6,523 nucleotides of DNA, taken from NCBI GenBank assembly GCA_030597275.1, contig JAUVSB010000083.1:1-6523 (forward strand), in the 5' to 3' direction. Positions 1 to 6,398 of the stretch are shown piece by piece. The notes under the pieces are model-generated. The model was not told the origin of the DNA and ran no database searches. It saw nothing but the letters and a program-made list of their open reading frames with translations. This DNA comes from Gammaproteobacteria bacterium (GTDB lineage: Bacteria > Pseudomonadota > Gammaproteobacteria > BMS3Bbin11). Position numbers and translations under genes: made by a program. Position 1 is the stretch's first letter; every line of letters starts with the position of its first letter.

Positions 1-20
1 TAAGGTCTAATCTACTGGAC

Positions 21-1940
21 TCAGTCAGCCTCTTTGATCAGCTCGACCCATGGAACCTTCTTACAGGACCACTCGCCGGTATGACGATCATAGGTAGAGT
101 TGACGAAACATTTCCAGTTTTCGTCATCCAGGTCGAGGAAGTCCGCACGGTAGTAATAACCAGGGTAGCGAGTCTCTTCACGGAACTGGATGTGCTTCAT
201 GTGAGCTTCAGCCGTCAGGATGCGGTGGTAGTTTTCCCACGCACGCAACAGTTCGTGCAGATCTTTTGCACGCAGCTTCAGGCTATCCTCTTTCAGCATG
301 CCCAGCTTACGCTCGGCAACTCTCAGCATGGTAGCGTTGGTCTGGTACAGCGTAGAAACACCCGCCACATACTCATCCATGATTTTCTGCAGACGGAACT
401 GCAGCATTTTTGGCGTGATGTAATGCGGGTTAACATCGATCGCTGTGGTGTAGTCTTTATACTTTAAAAAGGTAGCAACCGGGCGGTAGAGCTCTTGCTT
501 CAGCTCATCGATAGAACAATCCAGCTCAGGAACAATGTCATTATTGTCCTGTACATACTTGATCATTGCTTTAGCAGCAATCCGGCCACCGGCATGTGAG
601 CCTGAAGAAAACTTATGACCGGAAGCGCCACAACCGTCACCTTCGGTGAACAGACCACGAACAGTCGTCATACGGTTGTAACCCCAGTGGTAGTGATCCG
701 GAGTACCTGGCAGATCATCCGGACCTGAACACCAGATGCCGGCACAACCAGCGTGAGAACCCAGCAGGTACGGTTCTGTAGGCATCAGCTCAGACATCTG
801 CTTATCAGGCTCAATGTTTTCACCGGCCCAGATTCCGCACTGCCCGATAGTCATATCGAGGAAATCTTCCCATGCTTCGGCTTCAAGATGTTTGATTTCT
901 TCCGGCGTCATCTTTTTAGCCAGATTGGCCAGAGCCGTCACGGTATCAATGAAGATCGGACCCCTGCCATTCTTTAACTCATGTATCATCAGATGGTTGC
1001 GTAGACAGGTACCCATTGCATGGCCTTTAACGTATGCGCCATAACCGTGCTCCTGCAGCATGTGAGCATTCTTTTCCTGGTAGTCCTCGCCCTGAGCATT
1101 CATAGATTTTGCTTTAAACAGCAGAAACCACGCGCCTACAGGCCCGTAGCCGTCTTTGAAACGGGCGGGCACGAAGCGGTTTTCCATCAGCGTCAGTTCA
1201 GCACCCGCTTCAGCAGCCATTGCATAAGTAGATCCCGCATTCCATACCGGGTACCAGGCTCGGCCTGTGCCCTCACCCACTGAACGTGGACGGAATATGT
1301 TGACTGCACCACCACAAACCAGCAGACAGGCCTTGAATCTGTATATGTATATTTTGTTTTCGCGCACTGAAAAACCTGCAGCACCAACAACACGACCTGC
1401 GTCGTTTTTATCATTGATCAAACGGACGATGAATACATGTTCCTGGATATTGTCCATACCGAGGGCTTTTATTGCTGCGGCTGCAACGATAGGTTTATAA
1501 GACTCGCCGTTAATCATGATCTGCCAGCGGCCTGTACGGACAGGCTTGCCGCCTTCTGTCAGGCTTTTGCCTTCGTCGCCTTCCTGTTTCCAGATCGGCA
1601 GACCCCATTTCTCAAACTGGTGTACAGAGTCATCGACATGACGGCCGGTATCATAAATCAGATCTTCACGGGTGATGCCCATCAGATCTCTACGCACGTA
1701 GCGTACATAGTCAGCAGGATCATTCTCACCCAGGTAGGTGTTGATCGCCGACAGCCCCTGCGCCACCGCACCGGAGCGATCAACCGCGGCCTTATCAACC
1801 ATCTTGATCTTCAGGGCTTTATCGGCGTTCCAGCGCTGCAGTTCAAATGCTGCTCCACAGGCTGCCATACCTCCACCAATAATAAGAATATCGACTTCTT
1901 CTTCGATGACCTCAGGTTTACCAAAACTATATCCAGACAC
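21..1940 (-). CDS. aprA: Dissimilatory adenylylsulfate (APS) reductase, alpha subunit
   Basis: This is the flavin-bearing catalytic subunit of cytoplasmic APS reductase. In sulfur oxidisers it makes APS from sulfite and AMP and passes two electrons through AprB. The 639-residue length is normal for AprA. Seen in the sequence: an N-terminal FAD-binding motif (GGGMAACGAA, residues 22-31); the segment SAINTYLG with Asn67; INGESYK with Glu145; Trp229; ENRFVPARFKDGYGP (253-267) with Arg260; and GSHAGCAG with His396. By motif and spacing these appear to match the FAD and substrate pocket residues of the Archaeoglobus enzyme (Asn74, Trp234, Arg265, His398), though I could not align them. The FAD-domain segment GLFTEGDGCGASGHKFSSGSHAGG lies at 429-452. 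The start is GTG, preceded by AGGGA with 6-nt spacing; the nearby upstream ATG is out of frame. The gene follows aprB after 59 nt and is almost certainly cotranscribed. Identity is very secure; the oxidative direction is inferred from context. Confidence 0.97.
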   Translation of the reverse strand: MSGYSFGKPEVIEEEVDILIIGGGMAACGAAFELQRWNADKALKIKMVDKAAVDRSGAVAQGLSAINTYLGENDPADYVRYVRRDLMGITREDLIYDTGRHVDDSVHQFEKWGLPIWKQEGDEGKSLTEGGKPVRTGRWQIMINGESYKPIVAAAAIKALGMDNIQEHVFIVRLINDKNDAGRVVGAAGFSVRENKIYIYRFKACLLVCGGAVNIFRPRSVGEGTGRAWYPVWNAGSTYAMAAEAGAELTLMENRFVPARFKDGYGPVGAWFLLFKAKSMNAQGEDYQEKNAHMLQEHGYGAYVKGHAMGTCLRNHLMIHELKNGRGPIFIDTVTALANLAKKMTPEEIKHLEAEAWEDFLDMTIGQCGIWAGENIEPDKQMSELMPTEPYLLGSHAGCAGIWCSGPDDLPGTPDHYHWGYNRMTTVRGLFTEGDGCGASGHKFSSGSHAGGRIAAKAMIKYVQDNNDIVPELDCSIDELKQELYRPVATFLKYKDYTTAIDVNPHYITPKMLQFRLQKIMDEYVAGVSTLYQTNATMLRVAERKLGMLKEDSLKLRAKDLHELLRAWENYHRILTAEAHMKHIQFREETRYPGYYYRADFLDLDDENWKCFVNSTYDRHTGEWSCKKVPWVELIKEAD

Positions 1941-1979
1941 GATACATCCCTAGTTAAAAAGTAATTTATGCTTTATAAA

Positions 1980-1999
1980 CAGTCTCTGCCAGTCTCTGC
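1980..1999. repeat. Perfect 10-bp tandem duplication between aprB and aprA
   Basis: The unit CAGTCTCTGC occurs twice, back to back, ending at the base before the aprB stop codon complement. On the transcribed strand it reads GCAGAGACTG twice, immediately after the aprB stop. It does not look like a hairpin. It is most simply a small slippage duplication in the aprB-aprA spacer, and no function is evident. Confidence 0.7.
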
Positions 2000-2464
2000 T
2001 TATGAAGCGTTGAACTGGCTAAAATCGCAAGAATGAGTCCCTTTAGTGAACAATGTGCTGTGATCAGCAAGTTCAGCCTCGATAGTTTCCGGCGTGCCAC
2101 TGTAAGGATCGATAGATTCTTCAGCGATAGTGCGAATTGGGAACTCGAAGCGCTTCTTGTTGCCATTACGAAACTTAATATTCCAAACTATGGCATCAGA
2201 CCCTCGCATAGGCTGAACCATGCCTCCTAGAGGGGTGACATCAGCATAGCTGCGACATTCGATAGCGTTCTGTGGACAGATTTTAACGCAGGCATAACAT
2301 TCCCAGCACTGCTCGGGTTCCTGGTTGTAGGCTTTTTTTGCGTGACCGGTTTCAGAACCGTCTTTGTCGAGGCGCATCAGGTCATGCGGGCAAATATGCA
2401 TGCATACGGTTTTTTTCTGATCCTGACAACCATCGCATTTATCAGTACGAACATAAGTTGGCAT
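2000..2464 (-). CDS. aprB: Dissimilatory adenylylsulfate (APS) reductase, beta subunit
   Basis: This is the iron-sulfur electron-transfer subunit of APS reductase. It binds AprA in the cytoplasm and relays electrons between the AprA flavin and a membrane partner. The 154-residue protein shows two ferredoxin-type [4Fe-4S] cysteine sets: Cys10, 13, 21, 25 (the first with the enlarged gap typical of AprB) and Cys53, 56, 59, 63 in CWECYACVKICP. Each ends in Cys-Pro. The C-terminal part from about residue 75 (TPLGGMVQPMRGSDAIVW onward) is the AprB-specific tail that wraps around AprA in known structures. The ATG start has AAGGA about 6 nt upstream. The gene sits 83 nt downstream of sat, with a strong hairpin in that gap, and 59 nt upstream of aprA. 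The order sat-aprB-aprA is usual. No aprM lies beside it. Confidence 0.97.
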   Translation of the reverse strand: MPTYVRTDKCDGCQDQKKTVCMHICPHDLMRLDKDGSETGHAKKAYNQEPEQCWECYACVKICPQNAIECRSYADVTPLGGMVQPMRGSDAIVWNIKFRNGNKKRFEFPIRTIAEESIDPYSGTPETIEAELADHSTLFTKGTHSCDFSQFNAS

Positions 2465-2486
2465 TGTTTTTCCTTAATTTCCAAAC

Positions 2487-2523
2487 ATTGAAAAGCCGCC
2501 AAAAAAACAGGCGGCTTTTCAAT
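2487..2523 (-). terminator. Hairpin in the sat-aprB gap: attenuating terminator or processing/stabilising element
   Basis: A perfect 14-bp inverted repeat (2487-2500 and 2510-2523) with a 9-nt A-rich loop on the plus strand. The core is GCCGCC/GGCGGC flanked by A and T runs, so it resembles a bidirectional Rho-independent terminator. On the minus strand, the direction of sat-aprBA, the GGCGGC arm is followed by TTTTCAATG. The U-tract is therefore only four bases and lies within the extended stem, which suggests partial rather than complete termination. It lies 24 bases past the sat stop codon and 22 bases before the aprB start. It could set different levels of sat and aprBA, or protect mRNA ends after processing. 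The structure is seen directly; the function is inferred. Confidence 0.75.
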
Positions 2524-2547
2524 TGTTTTACGTAGCGTATCAATGTA

Positions 2548-3735
2548 TCAGTTCAAGCTCTGATAATAATCCATCAGGATTTTTGCTACTTCAGGCCGTG
2601 AAAACTCTGGTGGTGGTGCTTCACCATTACCCAGCATTTCACGAACAGCTGTACCTGACAAAAGAATAAAATCTTCTTTTGTGTGATCAGAAACATCCCG
2701 CATCATGACCACCTTGTTCAGCTTTTTAGAGTAGGCAGTATGATCAGCATTGAATATTTCGATCTCCATGGCACCTGCTGGAACTTCATCATCGAAGATG
2801 GTCTGCGCATCAAAAGCACCATAGTAGTCGCCAACACCGGCATGATCTCTACCAATAATAAAATGTGTAGCGCCCATGTTCTGACGGAATAGCGCGTGCA
2901 GGACCGCTTCACGTGGTCCGGCATACAGCATATCGAAACCATACCCGCAAATCATGACGCTATTGGCCGGGAAATACTTTTCAGCCATGATTCTGATAGA
3001 GGCATCGCGAACCGGCGCGGGAATATCACCAGGTTTCAGCTTGCCGAGCAGCATGTGAATGACACAGCCATCTGCTTTAACAGCGGCCATGGCCATTTTG
3101 CACAACTCTTCATGTGCACGGTGCATCGGGTTTCTGGTCTGGAAGGCAACAATCGTTTTCCAGCCATGCTCTTTAATTTCATTGCGAATTTCAACCGCGG
3201 TACGGAAAGTATCAGGAAATTCAGACTGGAAATAGCTGAAATTCAGTACTTCGATCGGGCCGGATACTGCAATCTGTCCCTGGCTCATGAACGCCGCTAC
3301 CCCGGGATGCTCAGCATCATCGGTACGATAAACTTTGTCCCTCATCACGGCCATTTGCTCGTCAGTTACTTCTTCAATAGCGGTAACAGTCTGAACGGCA
3401 AGAACAGGGTTGCCGTCTACATTTGGATCACGCAGGGCAATACGGTCACCCACTGCAAAGCCTTCGGCTTTCTCAGTCAGGTTCAATACAGGAACGGGAA
3501 AGAAAATACCGTCAGTGGTCATTAATTTGTCTGCACAACTGACTGCATCGGCGACATTCATGTAGCCAGTCAGTGGATTATAATAACCAGCACCCAACAT
3601 GACGGCATTGCCGGCAGCAGATGAACTCAGTAGTAGGGAAGGCAAAGATTCTGCCTCTTTGGATAGTGCTTCATGTTTTTCCGTATCGTAAACGAATAGC
3701 GGATTCAACTCATCGGAACCGTGAGGTTTAATCAT
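2548..3735 (-). CDS. sat: ATP sulfurylase (sulfate adenylyltransferase), dissimilatory type
   Basis: This homo-oligomeric cytoplasmic enzyme interconverts APS plus pyrophosphate with ATP plus sulfate. In sulfur oxidisers it yields ATP from the APS made by AprBA. The 395-residue length fits the single-chain Sat family, not the CysDN type. Seen: an N-terminal PUA-like domain (about 1-165); the nucleotide-binding motif QTRNP at 199-203 followed by HRAH (205-208); GRDHAGVGDYYG at 295-306; and LLSGTAVREML at 358-368, which matches the conserved C-terminal P-loop-like region. There is no C-terminal APS-kinase domain. The Cys-rich zinc site known from some thermophile Sat enzymes is absent; the corresponding stretch reads AYSKKLNKVVMMRD. 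The ATG is preceded by AAGGAGT about 10 nt upstream, a strong ribosome binding site. It is the first gene of the likely sat-aprBA transcription unit and has its own candidate promoter at 3789-3817. Confidence 0.96.
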   Translation of the reverse strand: MIKPHGSDELNPLFVYDTEKHEALSKEAESLPSLLLSSSAAGNAVMLGAGYYNPLTGYMNVADAVSCADKLMTTDGIFFPVPVLNLTEKAEGFAVGDRIALRDPNVDGNPVLAVQTVTAIEEVTDEQMAVMRDKVYRTDDAEHPGVAAFMSQGQIAVSGPIEVLNFSYFQSEFPDTFRTAVEIRNEIKEHGWKTIVAFQTRNPMHRAHEELCKMAMAAVKADGCVIHMLLGKLKPGDIPAPVRDASIRIMAEKYFPANSVMICGYGFDMLYAGPREAVLHALFRQNMGATHFIIGRDHAGVGDYYGAFDAQTIFDDEVPAGAMEIEIFNADHTAYSKKLNKVVMMRDVSDHTKEDFILLSGTAVREMLGNGEAPPPEFSRPEVAKILMDYYQSLN

Positions 3736-3788
3736 TGCTCAGAAACTCCTTGCTTGATTATTTGGATTTGAAATAATGTAGTCGGCTG

Positions 3789-3817
3789 ATTCTTCAGATT
3801 TCGGACGCGTCTGTCAA
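3789..3817 (-). promoter_or_regulatory. Candidate sigma-70 promoter for sat-aprBA
   Basis: On the minus strand a perfect -35 box TTGACA (3812-3817) is followed by a 17-nt spacer and AAGAAT (3789-3794, 4 of 6 matches to TATAAT). It lies about 50 nt upstream of the sat start, within the only gap between the codirectional DUF4124 gene and sat. A weak -10 with a perfect -35 would suit an activated promoter, but no operator was recognised. Assigned by sequence match only. Confidence 0.45.
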
Positions 3818-3908
3818 TCAATGCTTTTTATGTGGACATTGCGAAGAGTGTTGGCAGAAAATAAAAAAGCACAGCCCTCGAAATAGAAACCATGAGTTTA
3901 AACATATA

Positions 3909-4544
3909 TTATCTGTCTAAATCATCTCCATCTGTCGTCATTTCTCGAAACTCGGTTAATATACGTTCATACTTTTCTGCGGTCTTCTCTCGTTCTCGAC
4001 GTAGATGTGTAATTGCCTGATAATATTCATCAATACTAGCCTGCAGATCTTTTTTCCTGCGCTCCAGTTTTGCCCTGTCTTTTTTATTTTCCGGGGCTTT
4101 TCTCGATTCAAGTTTTTTCATATCCAGCCGCATGCCATCAAGCAGTTCTTCCTGTAACTTTATATTCTTATCCATACCCGTGAGACGGCTGTCGCGTGCA
4201 CGAAAAATGCTTTCTTCGTTAGGATAGATGGCTAGAATACGTTTTTTTTCACGTTCACGCCTGGCTTCCTGCTGAGCTTCCACTTCCAGGCGCTTCGCCT
4301 CAGCTTCCTGCGCTAAAAGCTCATCATCTGTTAAAGGCGGGCCAATCTCTTCAATCGTCCGTCCTCTTTCGTCAATGATTGTTATCTTGGCATCACCGCA
4401 GGCAGAGGCAGCATTATCCCCATAATGCCATTTTCCGCTAGCATCCTGGCATTTGCTGATGTCGTAAGCAGATACAGGATTTAAAATAATTGCCAGCAGC
4501 AAAAAAACGGCCAGTTTGATGGGGGGTATAGTTAAATTAATCAT
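3909..4544 (-). CDS. Exported DUF4124-domain protein with long coiled coil, function unknown
   Basis: This 211-residue protein has an N-terminal signal peptide: hydrophobic segment about 9-22 and probable cleavage after VSA at residue 26. A short DUF4124-like module follows (about 27-62, YDISKCQDASGKWHYGDN), typical of periplasmic proteins of gammaproteobacteria. Its two cysteines, Cys32 and Cys49, could form a disulfide. The rest (about 72-104 and 122-203) is very rich in Glu, Lys, Arg and Gln with heptad-like leucines and no Gly or Pro breaks apart from two short segments, so a coiled coil is expected. No catalytic motif is seen. It should be periplasmic. It lies 173 nt upstream of sat on the same strand with no clear terminator between, so some readthrough into sat is possible. 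Its role is unknown; adjacency to sat may be chance. The ribosome binding site is weak (GAG about 7 nt upstream). Confidence 0.85.
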   Translation of the reverse strand: MINLTIPPIKLAVFLLLAIILNPVSAYDISKCQDASGKWHYGDNAASACGDAKITIIDERGRTIEEIGPPLTDDELLAQEAEAKRLEVEAQQEARREREKKRILAIYPNEESIFRARDSRLTGMDKNIKLQEELLDGMRLDMKKLESRKAPENKKDRAKLERRKKDLQASIDEYYQAITHLRREREKTAEKYERILTEFREMTTDGDDLDR

Positions 4545-4696
4545 GCTTCTACTCGCAGGTATTATTAGTGTCTGATATAAATGGCGCTTAGACTCACCAG
4601 AGATTTCAAGAAGTGCGCTGATGGATTCATAAGACCGCCATAATACTTCAAATCAATAATAGTTCAAAACCAGGCAAAAATCTGTCAGCGTAAAAA

Positions 4697-5467
4697 ATGG
4701 ACCTGTTTCAACAAATTCTGCTGTTTCTTATTTCAACTATTGCCAACACCTTCTCGGCCTATGCTGGTGGTGGTGCAGGACTATTACAGCTTCCAGCCCT
4801 GATATTTCTTGGTCTTCCCTTCGCGGTAGCCCTGGCAACGCACAAAATTGCCAGTGTGGCCCTCGGTATAGGGGCAGCAATTCGCCATTCTAGAGAGAAA
4901 AGACTGCACTGGAAATTTGCACTATTCATCCTTGTTACCGGAATTGCTGGTGTTATCCCCGGCGCTAGTTTCATTCTTACTGTACCTGAGACCTATGCAA
5001 ACCTGGCTCTGGGCACTATGACAGTAGGTCTCGCCATTTACTCCTGGCGAAGGGCTGACATGGGCCTGGATACAATAAATATTCACCGGAATACAAGCGG
5101 GTATTTGATCGGTGGCGTCGTCCTGCTTGTTATTGGTATTCTCAATGGATCTCTAACTTCAGGTACCGGTCTATTTTGCACCCTCTGGCTGGTACGCTGG
5201 TTTGGCCTTGATTACAAACTCGCCGTGGCATACACACTGGTAGTCGTGGGTATCTTCTGGAATGGTACTGGCGCTATCACTCTTGCATTACTGGGGACGG
5301 TAAAATGGTCCTGGCTACCCGCTCTTATACTGGGTTCTGCAATAGGCGGCTATTATGGTGCCCATCTTGCAATAAAAAGTCACAACAGTTCAATCAAGCG
5401 AGCCTTTGAACTAGTTACCTTTATTACCGGGCTCGCCCTGATAACCAAAGCGCTGACCACCGGCTAA
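4697..5467 (+). CDS. TauE/SafE (TSUP) family membrane permease, possible sulfite or other sulfur-compound exporter
   Basis: This 256-residue, very hydrophobic inner-membrane protein has about 7-8 predicted membrane segments (roughly 5-22, 28-46, 73-92, 100-117, 134-152, 177-200, 204-222, 238-253). The N-terminal repeat shows the family signature AYAGGGAGLLQLPALIFLGLPFAVALATHKIAS (21-53). The second half repeats the pattern around LNGSLTSGTGLFCTLWLVRWFGLDYKLAVAYT (149-180). Characterised family members move sulfite, sulfoacetate, taurine-related compounds or other organic anions. The substrate cannot be read from this sequence. Location near sat-aprBA makes a sulfur oxyanion attractive, but a TSUP gene also sits beside lgt in other gammaproteobacteria (from memory, Pseudomonas), so the lgt link may be older than the sulfur link. 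There is no convincing Shine-Dalgarno before the ATG, only GCGTAAAAA. The 3' end overlaps lgt by 57 bp. Confidence 0.9.
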   Translation: MDLFQQILLFLISTIANTFSAYAGGGAGLLQLPALIFLGLPFAVALATHKIASVALGIGAAIRHSREKRLHWKFALFILVTGIAGVIPGASFILTVPETYANLALGTMTVGLAIYSWRRADMGLDTINIHRNTSGYLIGGVVLLVIGILNGSLTSGTGLFCTLWLVRWFGLDYKLAVAYTLVVVGIFWNGTGAITLALLGTVKWSWLPALILGSAIGGYYGAHLAIKSHNSSIKRAFELVTFITGLALITKALTTG

Positions 5468-6223
5468 ATACATAATAATCACACCGGCTGCAATCATAGG
5501 TAATGACAACATCTGCCCCATGCTCATCCAGTCCATCGCAACAAAACCAAGATAGTCATCCGGTTCACGTGTGAACTCAACGAGAAACCTGAACACCCCA
5601 TAGAGAATCATAAACAGGCCCGAAACCCGTGCTACGGGGCGAGGTGTTGCACTGTAAATCCAGAGTATGGCAAACAATATCAATCCTTCTAGCAAAGCTT
5701 CATACAACTGTGAAGGATGGCGCGGGTCGCTGCCGGCAAGAGGAAAGACCATGCCCCAGGATAACTCAGTAACACGCCCCCATAATTCCTGATTGATGAA
5801 ATTGCCGACTCGCCCAAAGAACAGGCCAATAGGCACCAGAGGGGCAACAAAATCACTTACCTGGAAAAAACTCCGCTTAGTCTTTCTGCCAAACAACCAG
5901 ATTGCAACGAACACCCCCAACATACCGCCATGGAAAGACATGCCTCCTTCCCATACACGAAAAATATCCAATGGCTGTGCCAGGTAATCTTCTAGCTTAT
6001 AGAACAATATGTAACCCGCACGACCGCCAAGCACCGCACCCAGAGCCCCAAAAAGTATCAAATCGCCGACCTGATTCCTGTTCCAGCTATCGCTATGTGC
6101 TGCACGCCAGTTGCCAAGCATCCAGGCTGCAGAAAAACCTAACAGGTACATCATGCCGTACCAATGTAATTTTAATGGTCCGATACTCAGCAGAACCGGG
6201 TCAATTTCAGGATAATTAATCAT
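5411..6223 (-). CDS. lgt: Phosphatidylglycerol-prolipoprotein diacylglyceryl transferase
   Basis: This inner-membrane enzyme transfers the diacylglyceryl group of phosphatidylglycerol to the lipobox cysteine of prolipoproteins, the first step of lipoprotein maturation. The 270-residue length is typical, with about seven membrane segments. Conserved residues seen: Tyr22 in LHWYGMMY; His98 in MSFHGGM, matching E. coli His103; the Lgt signature GRVGNFINQELWGR (137-150), giving Arg138, Asn141, Glu146 and Gly149; HPSQLYEA (169-176); and YGVFRFLVEFTREPD (208-222) with Tyr208, Arg212 and Glu216. The ATG is followed directly by the standard N-terminus MINYPEIDPV; the upstream ribosome binding site is weak. 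The last 18 codons and the stop lie opposite the end of the TSUP gene. The divergent gene at 6399 is separated by 175 nt. thyA, a common lgt neighbour, is not adjacent here. Confidence 0.97.
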   Translation of the reverse strand: MINYPEIDPVLLSIGPLKLHWYGMMYLLGFSAAWMLGNWRAAHSDSWNRNQVGDLILFGALGAVLGGRAGYILFYKLEDYLAQPLDIFRVWEGGMSFHGGMLGVFVAIWLFGRKTKRSFFQVSDFVAPLVPIGLFFGRVGNFINQELWGRVTELSWGMVFPLAGSDPRHPSQLYEALLEGLILFAILWIYSATPRPVARVSGLFMILYGVFRFLVEFTREPDDYLGFVAMDWMSMGQMLSLPMIAAGVIIMYLAGGQRFGYQGEPGNKGN

Positions 6224-6309
6224 TTTCGTATTATCGCTTTAAAATCTCGCAAGAAAAACCAAAAGTTCAATATTTCACTGATACTTATGACTAGATAAAA
6301 AATATGCTA

Positions 6310-6338
6310 TTGATAATGATTCTTATTCTGATTATTAT
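6310..6338 (+). promoter_or_regulatory. Sigma-70 promoter of the gene at 6399
   Basis: A -35 box TTGATA (6310-6315, 5 of 6) and a -10 box TATTAT (6333-6338, 5 of 6) are separated by exactly 17 nt. Transcription would start near 6345, leaving a leader of about 54 nt before the ATG at 6399. This is the best-matching promoter in the window. It overlaps a Fur-box-like sequence. Confidence 0.65.
6312..6330 (+). promoter_or_regulatory. Fur-box-like operator (iron-responsive repression)
   Basis: The 19-mer beginning GATAATGAT at 6312 matches the classical Fur consensus (GATAATGATAATCATTATC) at 14 of 19 positions by hand count, including the whole left half. AT-rich ATTATTATTC continues just downstream and could extend binding. 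It lies from the -35 box into the spacer, the position where Fur normally blocks RNA polymerase. Fur regulation is inferred from this match. Confidence 0.6.
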
Positions 6339-6386
6339 TCCTGTCAATACCATCACACTAGCTCATTAACAAACCAACACCAGTTC

Positions 6387-6390
6387 AGGA
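6387..6390 (+). promoter_or_regulatory. Ribosome binding site supporting the start at 6399
   Basis: AGGA ends 8 nt before the ATG at 6399, at good spacing. It fixes the start of a gene cut off at the right edge. Confidence 0.6.
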
Positions 6391-6398
6391 AATAAAAC

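Noticed and set aside
81..467. 128-residue open frame on the plus strand opposite the aprA C-terminus
   Set aside because: It is a shadow of aprA codon bias; the composition does not look like a real protein.
1437..1964. 175-residue open frame on the plus strand opposite the aprA N-terminus
   Set aside because: It is antisense to the strongly conserved FAD-binding region of aprA and shows no domain or plausible start context.
2896..3525. 209-residue open frame on the plus strand opposite sat
   Set aside because: It lies entirely within sat, which has all its family motifs in the other frame. The translation has no recognisable domain.
3855..3875. T-rich run on the minus strand after the DUF4124 gene (GCTTTTTTATTTT) as a terminator
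   Set aside because: No stable inverted repeat precedes the T-run; the GC-rich stretch before it does not fold on itself.
4615..4644. CATAAT at 4639-4644 as the -10 of a promoter for the TSUP gene
   Set aside because: No reasonable -35 box lies 16-18 nt upstream, so it was not listed as a promoter.
6224..6245. GATAAT just before the lgt start as its -10 box
   Set aside because: It would place transcription start almost at the ATG, and no -35 is found 17 nt upstream.
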